Assembly (NCBI RefSeq): GCF_002269385.1
Contig: NZ_CP022957.1
Coordinates: 1,669,001-1,733,000 of the forward strand
Source of the DNA: Maribacter cobaltidurans
Lineage (GTDB): Bacteria; Bacteroidota; Bacteroidia; Flavobacteriales; Flavobacteriaceae
Reading direction: 5' to 3'
DNA: 64,000 bases
Below the pieces are notes generated by a model. It ran no database searches and was not told where the DNA came from. It worked only from the letters and a program-made list of their open reading frames with translations. Both the position numbers and the translations under genes were made by a program. Numbering within the stretch: position 1 is the first letter of the stretch; each line of letters opens with the position of its first letter. Below are positions 53,994 to 64,000 of this stretch, in pieces.

Positions 53994-55298
53994 ATGCTAA
54001 AAGCCATCTACTTTTCTCTATCCCTTGGTCTATGCTGTAATCCAATATTGGGGCAAAAGGCCAATATATCCCTCACGGGCAAGACCTACCAAAAGATTGA
54101 TTCCTTAGATGTTTACCATAAAATAGATTCCATTATAACAAATGGTATAAAACATGAAGCTTTTCCTGGAGCTCAAGTCTTAGTAGCCCTTAACGACACG
54201 ATTATCTTTCATGAAGCTTTTGGATATCACACCTACGACAGTATTCAACACGTAGCCTTAGACGATTTGTACGACCTCGCTTCTGTAACAAAAATTACGG
54301 GGCCATTACCGGCCATCATGAAATTGGTGGGCGAGGGCAAATTGGATTTGGATGTGCCTTTCAGCACCTATTGGAAACCTTGGAAACGCAGAAAAGATAA
54401 AAAAGATATAACGCTTAGAGAGATTTTAGCCCATCAGGCGGGATTGCAGCCCTACATAGTTTTTCTCAACAAAACCCTAAAAAAGAACGGTCGGTTTAAA
54501 AATAGATTTTTACGGAAATCCAGAAGTAATCGATTTGAAAAACAGGCCTTTGACAGTATTTACGTAAAAACTAGATTTAATCGAAAAATGTACCGAATGA
54601 TTAATCGGTCTAAGGTTTCGGAGGATAAGACCTATCGGTATTCCGGGTTGACTTTTCTTCTTTTTCCAAAAATAATCACAGATTTGACAGGGGTTCCCTA
54701 TGAGCAATATATAATCGAAAACTTTTATGAGCCCATTGGTGCCAAGACTCTAGGTTTTCTCCCGTCAACCAAAAACTATCCGAATCACATAGTCCCCACC
54801 GAAATGGATACTATTTACCGACATACTTTGACCAAAGGTTGGGTACATGACGAGAATGCTTCCTTGCTTGGCGGTATTTCCGGTAATGCAGGATTGTTCG
54901 GCACAGCCGAGGACTTGGCTAAAATCATGCAAATGTATCTCCAGTATGGAAGCTACAATGGCAAACAAATTCTTCCGGAGGAGGTGGTAAAAGAATTTAC
55001 CACAGTTCAATTTCCTGAAAATGATAATCGAAGAGGACTTGGGTTTGACAAATCACTTTTAGGCAATGATACCTTGGCTTTAAACGATGCATATCCCGCC
55101 CCAGAAGTAAGCCCGGAAAGCTTTGGCCACAGTGGTTTTACGGGTACTTTTGTTTGGGCAGATCCAGAAAACCAGTTGGTATATATCTTTTTGTCCAATA
55201 GGGTTTACCCAAATCGTGAGCATCGACAGCTGTATGAACTGAATATTCGTTCTGCCATACAGCAAGTATTTTACAAGGCTTTAGAACCCCAATTATAA
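53994..55298 (+). CDS. Exported serine hydrolase (beta-lactamase-like)
   Basis: A 434-residue exported member of the class C beta-lactamase superfamily. Motifs are SVTK (Ser97-Lys100), YSG (Tyr216-Gly218) and GHSGFTGT as the third box. A TATATTTG box at 53968-53975 overlaps the upstream TTG start candidate at 53973, so I use ATG 53994, which gives the signal MLKAIYFSLSLGLCCNPILG. It is not closely similar to the 50421 hydrolase. The substrate is unknown; a peptidoglycan or ester role is typical. Confidence 0.85.
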   Translation: MLKAIYFSLSLGLCCNPILGQKANISLTGKTYQKIDSLDVYHKIDSIITNGIKHEAFPGAQVLVALNDTIIFHEAFGYHTYDSIQHVALDDLYDLASVTKITGPLPAIMKLVGEGKLDLDVPFSTYWKPWKRRKDKKDITLREILAHQAGLQPYIVFLNKTLKKNGRFKNRFLRKSRSNRFEKQAFDSIYVKTRFNRKMYRMINRSKVSEDKTYRYSGLTFLLFPKIITDLTGVPYEQYIIENFYEPIGAKTLGFLPSTKNYPNHIVPTEMDTIYRHTLTKGWVHDENASLLGGISGNAGLFGTAEDLAKIMQMYLQYGSYNGKQILPEEVVKEFTTVQFPENDNRRGLGFDKSLLGNDTLALNDAYPAPEVSPESFGHSGFTGTFVWADPENQLVYIFLSNRVYPNREHRQLYELNIRSAIQQVFYKALEPQL

Positions 55299-55423
55299 AT
55301 TCAACCCATTTTTAATTCAAATTTTGGCGGATTTTAATCCTATTAGAAAATCTATACCCCATAAGCTTATGCCCTATGGTGTAGTAGGATTAAATTGGTA
55401 TCTTAGGGTTTCAAATAACTGAC

Positions 55424-56572
55424 ATGGGATTACTGATTTTTTATGCCCTTATATCCATTTTCTTTTCCTTTCTATGCTCCATATTGGAGGCTGTTCTTCT
55501 TAGCATCACCCCAACTTTTGTCAATGTAAAAAAAAGAGAGGGCAAAACGTACGCCTTAACGTTGGAAGAGCTAAAACAAGATGTAGACCAACCTCTGATT
55601 GCCATATTGACCTTAAATACCATTGCCCATACCGTAGGTGCAATCTTGGTAGGTGTTCAGGCCAAAGTAGCGTATGCCGAGCTTTATGGCACTACACAAC
55701 GTTCCATATTGGGCATGGAATTCACGGAAGACCTTATGGTAGGGGTAGTTTCCACCCTTATGACCATTTTGATTCTTGTCGCGTCGGAAATCATTCCAAA
55801 AACTATCGGCGCTACGTATTGGAGACAACTGGCCAATTTTACGGCCAAAACTCTTAAGGCCATGGTCCTGGCATTAAAGTATACTGGTTTATTATGGTTA
55901 TTACAGCTTTTTACAAAACTGGTAGGTGGAAAAGGACATCATGGAAGTGTATTGAGCCGCGAAGATTTTACGGCCATGACCGATATGGCACACGAGGAAG
56001 GTGTTTTTTTAAAATCGGAATCCACCATTATTAAAAACTTGTTACGTTTTGACCAAGTTTTGGTAAAGGATATCATGACCCCACGTGCAGTGATGAAAAT
56101 TGCCTCCTCCGATAAAACCATTCAGGCCTTTTTTGAAGACAATCCTAAGTTGCGCTTTTCCAGAATTCCCATTTTTGAGGATAAGATGGATAATATAACC
56201 GGTTTTGTTTTGAAGGACAACGTCTATGAGGAAATCATCAGCGAAAATGGGGATTTGCCTTTAAAAGAAATAAAACGCGAGATTTTATTGACAAAGCGGG
56301 ATACACCCATCCCCAAACTGTTCGATACTTTTGTGAACAAACGGGAACATATTGCCCTAGTGGTGGACGAATACGGTTCAGTAAGTGGGTTGGTAACCAT
56401 GGAAGATGTCATAGAAACGCTTCTAGGCCTTGAAATCATGGATGAAAGTGATAATGTAGCGGACTTACAGCTTTTGGCACGTAGAAATTGGGAAAACAGG
56501 GCCAAACAGAGCGGGGTCATTGAAAAAAATCCGGTTGAGGAAGAAAAACCCAAAGAAGAAAAAGAAGAATAG
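55424..56572 (+). CDS. CNNM/CorC-type membrane protein with CBS domains
   Basis: A 382-residue protein. The N-terminal DUF21/CNNM domain has about four hydrophobic segments (LIFYALISIFFSFLCSILEAVLLSI; LMTILILVASEIIPKTIGATYW), followed by a CBS pair (VKDIMTPRAVMKIA; IALVVDEYGSVSGLVTMEDVIETLLGLEI). The C-terminus is an acidic/lysine tail without the usual CorC_HlyC domain. Relatives are Mg2+ or other cation transporters, often labelled haemolysins. The Ogt gene starts 6 nt later. Confidence 0.87.
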   Translation: MGLLIFYALISIFFSFLCSILEAVLLSITPTFVNVKKREGKTYALTLEELKQDVDQPLIAILTLNTIAHTVGAILVGVQAKVAYAELYGTTQRSILGMEFTEDLMVGVVSTLMTILILVASEIIPKTIGATYWRQLANFTAKTLKAMVLALKYTGLLWLLQLFTKLVGGKGHHGSVLSREDFTAMTDMAHEEGVFLKSESTIIKNLLRFDQVLVKDIMTPRAVMKIASSDKTIQAFFEDNPKLRFSRIPIFEDKMDNITGFVLKDNVYEEIISENGDLPLKEIKREILLTKRDTPIPKLFDTFVNKREHIALVVDEYGSVSGLVTMEDVIETLLGLEIMDESDNVADLQLLARRNWENRAKQSGVIEKNPVEEEKPKEEKEE

Positions 56573-56578
56573 CCCCAG

Positions 56579-57052
56579 ATGGAAACTGCCTTTATCCAAA
56601 CGCCTTTAGGAACGGCAAAATTGGAAGGAGATGAAAATGGTCTCACTGTCATTACCGTTTTGGATACCGATGAAACCCTTACAGACATTATTCCTGTTGA
56701 ATTGGAAGACGCCGCCTACCAATTGAAGGAGTATTTTGATGGCTCGAGAACACGATTCGACCTACTACTCAATCCATCCGGCACCGATTTTCAAAAATCC
56801 GTTTGGAAAGCCCTTCAGGAAATCCCCTATGGTAAAACCGTTTCCTATTTGGATTTAAGTAAAACCTTGGGCGATGTAAAAGCGATTAGGGCAGTAGCCT
56901 CGGCCAACGGAAAAAATCCGCTTTGGATCGTAGTTCCTTGCCATCGCGTTATTGGTAGTGATGGATCACTTACCGGCTATGCCGGCGGACTTCACCGGAA
57001 AAAGTGGCTTTTGGAGCACGAAAACCCCGTAAAGCAGCAATCCTTATTCTAA
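56579..57052 (+). CDS. ogt: Methylated-DNA-[protein]-cysteine S-methyltransferase
   Basis: A 157-residue single-use repair protein that moves the alkyl group of O6-alkylguanine to its own cysteine, Cys121 in VVPCHRVIGSDGSLTGYAGG. The upstream KALQEIPYGKTVSY and AVASANGKNP blocks are conserved. It ends KQQSLF, a C-terminal Q-x-S-L-F resembling sliding-clamp-binding peptides. It is co-transcribed with the CNNM gene. Confidence 0.93.
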   Translation: METAFIQTPLGTAKLEGDENGLTVITVLDTDETLTDIIPVELEDAAYQLKEYFDGSRTRFDLLLNPSGTDFQKSVWKALQEIPYGKTVSYLDLSKTLGDVKAIRAVASANGKNPLWIVVPCHRVIGSDGSLTGYAGGLHRKKWLLEHENPVKQQSLF

Positions 57053-57088
57053 TATTCACTTTATTTAGTGTTACCTACCCTCTTGCAA

Positions 57089-57107
57089 ACCGACCAAAAA
57101 GTCGGTT
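57089..57107. terminator. Hairpin between convergent genes
   Basis: AACCGAC (57089-57095) and GTCGGTT (57101-57107) form a 7-bp perfect stem with a five-base loop between the ogt gene and the converging lipoprotein gene. There is no clear T run, so terminator function is moderate at best. Confidence 0.4.
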
Positions 57108-57227
57108 CCCAAAATCAAATTCAATCAAAAACCGAGAATATTGCTTTTTGACTTAGTCAAATTCACTTTTGTCCATAAACCCTTCCTGATTTTTTACTCC
57201 GTCAAACTATGTTAAAGACCACTTGGT

Positions 57228-58346
57228 CTATAAACCCTGATCCACAAAATATGTGGGAACAAAATTCAAATTTTTCTGTGCCTTTAGCTTTCCATCGGTT
57301 GAAATCAGAAGAAAACCCCCAGGTTCATCAATTTCACCATTTGGTAAAGTATATGAAATGGCGAACACATTTTTACCGGGTAGGTATTGACCTAAAATAG
57401 GTTGAATATTCAAGCTCTTTTCACTATTCAATTTTTCAATGGTCCCCGATAAATCCAAAACAGTATTGGTACCGGTCGAAATATCGAAAATTGCAGGTCC
57501 CTTGACCAAACTAAAGGGTTGTGGATAGGTATATTCGTAATATAATTTGCCAACCGCTAGGGTTCCATTGATTGGACCTGTTGGAAAGTGATGGTCAAAT
57601 TGCAGTTCATTTTTGGAAATGCTAATGAGATTGACCATGTCGAAAAGTTCCAAAACCGTATTTTCCTTATCATTCTGTGTAAAAATGGCCAATTCACCGT
57701 CCTCGGTAATCAAAACACTAGGCTTACTGCTCTTTAATTCCAATGTTTTGGCAATGACATCCGTTAGGGTATCAAAAATTATGATTTTATACTCCCCATC
57801 CCCTGTTCTATAGGTAATTATCAGTTTACCATCATGATATAATGGTTGAAACAATTGGTCTATTCCAAATTCAATGGCAAGGTCAAATCCCTCCAAAGTT
57901 TCCAAATCGACAATGCGGAGGGCTAAATTGGTAGAACCAAAAGGTTTGTACAAACCAAAATAAACCGAATTTTCATTGCTAAGTCCCCAAACCAATGACC
58001 GCTCCGAGGTTATATTGTAAAAATCGGGATACATGGTGATGCCAGAGGTAATCAAATCCTTTTGGTGCAAGGAAATGGCACCATTGGAAAAAGTAAAAAA
58101 GGAAAGTGTGTTGCCTAACTGCCGTAAAGTTAAATAGTAATTGGTAATGCCCAACTCACTGGACAAATCCGTTTGAAAGCCCACATCGGTATCACTATTA
58201 TAATCGTACTGGTAGACCTTGTCCAAATCCTCCCCGATCAAAGTCAGGTTTATGGCCTCATCAATAGTAGGATTTTCTGTGCTATCCTTATTACAAGAAA
58301 TCAGCAACAGCAAACCGCAAGCAATCGATATACTAAAGAATTTCAT
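57228..58346 (-). CDS. Lipoprotein of unknown function, beta-propeller-like
   Basis: A 372-residue lipoprotein. I start it at ATG 58346 so that the signal is MKFFSISIACGLLLLISC with Cys18 lipidated; the upstream in-frame Met would precede this signal with a charged extension. The mature part has repeated strand pairs (DGKLIITYRTGDGEYKIIIFD, DGELAIFTQNDKENTVLELFD, GTLAVGKLYYEYT) typical of a propeller. No family recognised. Confidence 0.65.
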   Translation of the reverse strand: MKFFSISIACGLLLLISCNKDSTENPTIDEAINLTLIGEDLDKVYQYDYNSDTDVGFQTDLSSELGITNYYLTLRQLGNTLSFFTFSNGAISLHQKDLITSGITMYPDFYNITSERSLVWGLSNENSVYFGLYKPFGSTNLALRIVDLETLEGFDLAIEFGIDQLFQPLYHDGKLIITYRTGDGEYKIIIFDTLTDVIAKTLELKSSKPSVLITEDGELAIFTQNDKENTVLELFDMVNLISISKNELQFDHHFPTGPINGTLAVGKLYYEYTYPQPFSLVKGPAIFDISTGTNTVLDLSGTIEKLNSEKSLNIQPILGQYLPGKNVFAISYTLPNGEIDEPGGFLLISTDGKLKAQKNLNFVPTYFVDQGL

Positions 58347-58472
58347 GAATGTGCCTTCGACTCTGACTTTAGTTGACCCCATTTTTAAATATAACCTATT
58401 TTGAGCTTTTCAGAAGACCTTAAAGATTAAATAAAATATGTTAAATTACTGACTCTTAGGAATGCCAAAACT

Positions 58473-59186
58473 ATGCTGCACAAGATTAACTTGGAACACA
58501 TCCTATTTTTGGATATTGAAACCGTACCTGAAAAGGCGGAGTTTCAGGAATTGGACGATGTAAAACAGGAACTTTGGGAACAAAAATCAAAATATCAGCG
58601 CAAGGAGGATTTTACTGCGGAAGAATTTTATGATAGGGCAGGTATTTGGGCGGAGTTCGGGAAGATTATCTGTATTTCGGTAGGATATTTTAAAATACAA
58701 GGTGAAACCCTCCACTTTAGGGTTACCACTTTTCATGGCGATGAAACTAAACTATTAAAGGACTTTAAAAATCTTTTGAACGGTCATTTCAGCGAAGCCA
58801 AACACTTGCTCTGCGCACACAACGGTAAGGAATTCGATTTTCCTTATATCGCCCGTAGAATGATCATAAATGGTATTTCCTTGCCTTGGAAATTGGACCT
58901 TTTTGGAAAAAAACCCTGGGAAGTTCCACACCTGGACACTATGGACCTTTGGAAATTTGGGGATTATAAACATTATACTTCCTTAAAGCTAATGGCGAAC
59001 ATCTTGGGCATACCCTCCCCTAAGGAAGACATTGATGGCAGTATGGTGAGAGATGTTTTTTATGAGGATAACGATTTGGACCGTATCATCACCTATTGCG
59101 AACTGGATGTGGTTACCACGGCCCAGGTCTTTCTAAAACTTCGTAACGAACCTTTATTGGAGGAGCATCAAATTAAAAAGGTGTGA
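58473..59186 (+). CDS. PolB-like 3'-5' exonuclease
   Basis: A 237-residue DEDD-type nuclease: Exo I LFLDIETVPE (Asp14, Glu16), Exo II AHNGKEFDFPYIARRM, and Exo III ITYCELDVVTTAQVFLKL. It corresponds to the stand-alone exonuclease domain of B-family DNA polymerases and should degrade DNA 3' ends in repair. A GC-rich hairpin directly follows the stop. Confidence 0.87.
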   Translation: MLHKINLEHILFLDIETVPEKAEFQELDDVKQELWEQKSKYQRKEDFTAEEFYDRAGIWAEFGKIICISVGYFKIQGETLHFRVTTFHGDETKLLKDFKNLLNGHFSEAKHLLCAHNGKEFDFPYIARRMIINGISLPWKLDLFGKKPWEVPHLDTMDLWKFGDYKHYTSLKLMANILGIPSPKEDIDGSMVRDVFYEDNDLDRIITYCELDVVTTAQVFLKLRNEPLLEEHQIKKV

Positions 59187-59214
59187 AGCCCCCTAGCCCC
59201 CAAAGGGGGAATTT
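59187..59214 (+). terminator. Extragenic C5/G5 hairpin after the exonuclease
   Basis: CCCCC (59197-59201), loop AAA and GGGGG (59205-59209), preceded by GCCCCCTAG. This type of short C-rich hairpin is scattered through flavobacterial genomes after genes. It probably ends the exonuclease transcript. Confidence 0.6.
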
Positions 59215-59216
59215 GG

Positions 59217-59480
59217 TTGTTCGTTGTTGGTTGGTTTATTGATAATCTTACTCGAATTCCGGAAGGAACTCAGAGACACGAGCAAGATGCTCACGCCAGC
59301 ATAGGAACTCTTAGTGGAAGGTTTCCCGATTTGGAAGTTAGCAATGGTGTTGAGACTATTATTATACAGGTTGGAAAAGCAACCAAAAAATCAAGAAGAC
59401 CTATTTCCAGAGAAAGATGGGCAATTAAAGATTTAAGGGATTCTGGTGAATTTGATAAAGTTATTTTCTTAGAATATTGA
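59217..59480 (+). pseudogene. Orphan C-terminal toxin fragment (Rhs/polymorphic-toxin-like)
   Basis: An 87-residue frame without a credible start; it opens from a TTG and continues the frame of the preceding stop. The end VETIIIQVGKATKKSRRPISRERWAIKDLRDSGEFDKVIFLEY resembles the C-terminal nuclease-like tips of Rhs-type polymorphic toxins (QVGRxTKxGxPxxRERxA pattern, from memory). A probable immunity gene starts 2 nt later. It looks like a toxin tip left behind without its delivery protein, or a donor tip for module exchange. Confidence 0.5.
59275..59300. repeat. 26-bp inverted repeat, left copy
   Basis: This 26-base sequence is the reverse complement, with one mismatch, of 60251-60276. It contains the internal hairpin GAGCA/TGCTC. 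It lies inside the toxin fragment, where it encodes HEQDAHAS. The two copies flank the toxin-immunity segment. Confidence 0.6.
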
Positions 59481-59481
59481 A

Positions 59482-60090
59482 ATGATCGAGCTAAGTAATA
59501 TTGATAAATATAGAGGAAAGGGCAAAGGAAAGGTCTTTCAGTTTTTTGCCGTAGCAAATGAACTTTTTAAATTAATTAATAGTCTTGAAGAAAAATTTGC
59601 ATCAAAATTTGAATTAATAAAATCCGAATGGGACGAAAAATCAAATAACTGGAATTACTACAGATTTGATATTAAAGAATTTCTGAACCTAATTGAACAA
59701 GGAAATAATTTTTTTCTATTAAGGAGCATAGAAATTACGCCTTCAATTGATTTGTTGAAGAATTCCGATTATCATGATGATTATTATTTATATAATGGTC
59801 TTATTAAGATGAGATATAATTTTAATCCGGCGGACAACAGAATTGGGGAGTCCTATATTATGTTAATAGACAACATTCAAAATTTAGAAAAGCCTGACAA
59901 AACCTTTTCTAACAAAGAAGCTCTAAAAATATTTAACTTTTTAAAAAAAGGCTTAAAATCATCACTTATATATAAGGGTTCTTTTATTGGTAAAAGTGGA
60001 AAAGTTTATGAAGTAGAAAATGTTTCAAAAGGTTACAAGGAGGAATTTACCAATGGTACTATACATAGTATCCTTGACAAAATCTATTAA
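59482..60090 (+). CDS. Hypothetical protein, probable immunity protein
   Basis: A 202-residue cytosolic protein of unrecognised family. It is rich in Lys, Asn, Ile and Phe and more AT-rich than flanking genes. It starts 2 nt after the toxin-like fragment on the same strand, the normal position of an immunity gene. Secondary structure appears mixed, with an N-terminal helix (KVFQFFAVANELFKLINSLE) and later strands. Assignment rests on context only. Confidence 0.5.
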   Translation: MIELSNIDKYRGKGKGKVFQFFAVANELFKLINSLEEKFASKFELIKSEWDEKSNNWNYYRFDIKEFLNLIEQGNNFFLLRSIEITPSIDLLKNSDYHDDYYLYNGLIKMRYNFNPADNRIGESYIMLIDNIQNLEKPDKTFSNKEALKIFNFLKKGLKSSLIYKGSFIGKSGKVYEVENVSKGYKEEFTNGTIHSILDKIY

Positions 60091-60349
60091 ACAAAAGGGA
60101 CTGTAAACTATTTTGTGTTTTAGGCCTGTACTTAGTCAAAAATAGAACAAAAACATAGGTATAACTTTAACGGTTTAAATTTATACTTATGAACACGGAA
60201 ATGGAGAAATTACATGACGGCCTTGTCTCGAAGCTTACGGACAAGGCCCCGCTGGCGCGAGCATCTTGCTCGTGTCCAGAGCGTAGCTTACTAAATATCC
60301 CGCCCTAAATTTATAAAAACAGCCCTAAAGGCCTCTCAATGACACATAA
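60091..60349. other. Gene-free region with repeat and possible element remnant
   Basis: No confident gene. A short frame (ATG 60189, MNTEMEKLHDGLVSKLTDKA) runs into the right copy of the 26-bp repeat. The opening stretch GGGACTGTAAACTATTTTG near 60098 reminds me of an IS256-type end, but no transposase is recognisable. The rest appears featureless. Confidence 0.3.
60251..60276. repeat. 26-bp inverted repeat, right copy
   Basis: Reverse complement of 59275-59300 with one mismatch. It contains GAGCATCTTGCTC, a perfect 5-bp hairpin, and resembles a REP-like extragenic element. It is nested in a larger imperfect palindrome (GGAC...GTCC, 60239-60277). Confidence 0.6.
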
Positions 60350-60378
60350 AAAAGGGCAGCCCAATGGGCTGCCCTTTT
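60350..60378 (-). terminator. Terminator of katG
   Basis: AAAAGGGCAGCCC (60350-60362), loop AAT and GGGCTGCCCTTTT (60366-60378) form a perfect 13-bp stem. On the minus strand a U tract follows the stem. It lies 26 nt after the katG stop. Confidence 0.85.
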
Positions 60379-60404
60379 ACTAAGGTATAAAGCTAGTCTG
60401 GTTA

Positions 60405-62666
<2,262 letters not shown>

Positions 62667-62784
62667 TTATTAAGTTCGTCTATCCGTAAAATTACCAATT
62701 TAAGAGCTCTTTTATATAGTTATTTACTTGTTTTGATTTATTACAATATCAATTTTGTCTATAGATTTTGTAAAAAACAAGTAC

Positions 62785-62821
62785 AAAAAAAAGACCTGAC
62801 TTTCACTTGGTAAGTCAGGTC
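62785..62821 (-). terminator. Terminator of the S8 peptidase gene
   Basis: GACCTGACTT (62793-62802) and AAGTCAGGTC (62812-62821) form a perfect 10-bp stem; on the minus strand it is followed by eight U residues. It ends the leftward transcript of the peptidase gene. Confidence 0.85.
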
Positions 62822-62867
62822 GATAGAAAAATGAATAGGTTCCGGGGGGATAGGGAAATTTACATGG

Positions 62868-64000
62868 CTAATTTTTAAAGAATTTGGTACTCTTGTATGT
62901 TCCTCCATCCATAACCTGAAGGATATACATGCCGGCAGCAAGGTCCGCCACTTGAATTGGTTCATTTTTTGCTTGCCCTACTTTTAATTCTATACCTGAG
63001 GCCGATACGATTCTGTACATCGCCGAATCACCAACTTCGGTCAGCAAACGAATTTGATTTACTGCAGGATTTGGAAATACAGAGAAATTAATTGTTGCCT
63101 CCGCACTTAATGTTTGATTCATATCCAAGGTACCTAGTGTTGTATCAATACCTTCAAAGGTGAACATGTACTCCATACTATATTCGGAAGCCATGTTTTG
63201 CGAACAAAATGTCCTTACCCGTATCACATAATTTTCGTTTAAAGTTAAATTGGTCAACATAGTTGAGCCGGTGGTTACATAGTCCGTAATCCATCTTTCC
63301 TCGTTTTCTTTTTTATATTGTATTTCGTACAATCCATTTGGAATTTCTTCCCATTCCAATAAAATTTGGTTATCCGTAGGATTATTTAAACTAAGATTGT
63401 CAGGTGCTTTCATAGTACATTCAGTTAACACTATTCCCGATACAAGTAGGGAAAAGTCTTGTTTTAGGTTCTTTAGACTACCTTTATGGCTTATGGTTAT
63501 GGTATAGGAACCCTCTGCATCTGGAATTTCGATTTTCTCAAACGGATCTACTAAATTATCTCCTTTGCGTGCAGCCGCTTTTGGGTTCTTAGGGTCTAAT
63601 TTCCATGGAAAGAATGTTTTCCCGTCTTGTGTAATTCTTATATCCAAGTCATTTACAAGCGCGGCCGTTGTATTGTTAAGCTCACCCCTATTGATATATT
63701 CCGACACAGGGTCTGTCCAAGAAATAGAGGCTACCAAAGGTTCTCCTTCCTTAGCCTTTACATTAAAGCTAAACGTTTCCCCATCTGACAAGCTATTTTC
63801 AGAGATATGACTACTAAAATCCTTTTGGTATAAAACCTCAGCGGCCCTTTTGGCATTCATTACACCCCATCCCATTTTATAATCTGGACCTTGTTCGTCT
63901 ACATCATCTGCAGAATGTAAGGCCAATCCTTTTAATGTTGCCGCCTTTAAATAAGAGCCATAAAGCTGCTCATTGTATTGCTGTAATAGAAGTAATGCGC
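62868..64000 (-). CDS. S8 (subtilisin-like) peptidase with T9SS sorting domain, C-terminal part (partial)
   Basis: The frame is open to the window edge, so the N-terminus with the Asp/His/Ser triad lies outside. The visible part starts with the S8 end pattern (AATLKGLALHSADDVDEQGPDYKMGWGVMNAKRAAE), continues with a P-domain-like beta region (SISWTDPVSEYINR, LVNDLDIRI), a fibronectin type III domain (APDNLSLNNPTDNQILLEWEE, ENYVIRVRTFC) and a C-terminal sorting domain (SVFPNPAVNQIRL...AGMYILQVMDGGTYKSTKFFKN). The protein is therefore secreted by the type IX system. Confidence 0.85.
   Translation of the reverse strand, partial: ALLLLQQYNEQLYGSYLKAATLKGLALHSADDVDEQGPDYKMGWGVMNAKRAAEVLYQKDFSSHISENSLSDGETFSFNVKAKEGEPLVASISWTDPVSEYINRGELNNTTAALVNDLDIRITQDGKTFFPWKLDPKNPKAAARKGDNLVDPFEKIEIPDAEGSYTITISHKGSLKNLKQDFSLLVSGIVLTECTMKAPDNLSLNNPTDNQILLEWEEIPNGLYEIQYKKENEERWITDYVTTGSTMLTNLTLNENYVIRVRTFCSQNMASEYSMEYMFTFEGIDTTLGTLDMNQTLSAEATINFSVFPNPAVNQIRLLTEVGDSAMYRIVSASGIELKVGQAKNEPIQVADLAAGMYILQVMDGGTYKSTKFFKN

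Noticed and set aside
60091..60349. IS256-type insertion sequence end
   Set aside because: The terminal resemblance is from memory only, there is no recognisable transposase sequence, and the short frame at 60189 does not look like one.

Overview
The window looks like a chromosomal segment of a marine-type member of the Flavobacteriaceae (Bacteroidota). The evidence is: start codons preceded by A-rich leaders rather than Shine-Dalgarno boxes; several promoters of the Bacteroidota form TTTG-N17-21-TAnnTTTG; a fused HemC-HemD protein; tandem Asp-box beta-propeller proteins next to a tricorn-like protease; and an exported S8 peptidase with a T9SS-type C-terminal sorting domain. The genus is not decidable from the sequence alone.

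Layout. 1-8951 is ordinary chromosome: a bacilliredoxin tail, plsC plus an HD-domain hydrolase, a processive family-2 glycosyltransferase, a Tat-exported Gfo/Idh/MocA oxidoreductase, and an operon of a CitMHS carboxylate transporter, two AtuA-type proteins and an esterase. 8952-18960 is an AT-rich accessory region of short plus-strand modules. It holds a decayed lipoprotein gene, a retron-like system (structured RNA, 89-aa protein, Xre-type HTH protein, reverse transcriptase broken by one base in an A tract), a SUMF1-like protein, an SDR/SRPBCC/AraC operon, a small lipoprotein, a TetR/SDR/81-aa/methyltransferase group, and a frameshifted secreted protein. 18969-24615 is a minus-strand block: radical SAM protein, exported protein, crotonase, NtrY-like kinase and HemJ. 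24687-34266 holds two 1044-residue Asp-box paralogues facing a tricorn-like protease. 34342-41082 holds a lactonase, a 43-aa membrane protein, a MATE pump, a DUF3050 protein, ferrochelatase, an MscS channel and a DUF1460 amidase. 41247-50338 is the haem cluster: an AraC regulator divergent from hemA, hemCD, hemE, hemF and hemB, with two IVP/S23 four-helix-bundle genes, a GNAT and a PhzF gene interspersed. 50421-58346 carries two serine hydrolases, a DinB/WYL divergent pair, a CNNM/CBS protein, Ogt and a lipoprotein. 58473-64000 carries an exonuclease, an orphan toxin tail with a probable immunity gene, KatG, and the C-terminal part of an S8 peptidase.

How the parts work together. Eight C5-route haem activities (HemA, B, C, D, E, F, H, J) lie in about 26 kb, and the window also encodes the haem enzyme KatG. 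The most unusual part is 9505-15685. Four consecutive gene modules there each begin with GTTRG and end with xxAAC, and in each module the two ends are complementary to each other but differ from the other modules. This is the geometry of integron cassettes, although the boxes do not match the canonical attC consensus and no integrase is visible. One of these cassette-like units is the retron-like system, whose RNA region has a perfect 17-bp a1/a2-type inverted repeat and its own strong promoter.
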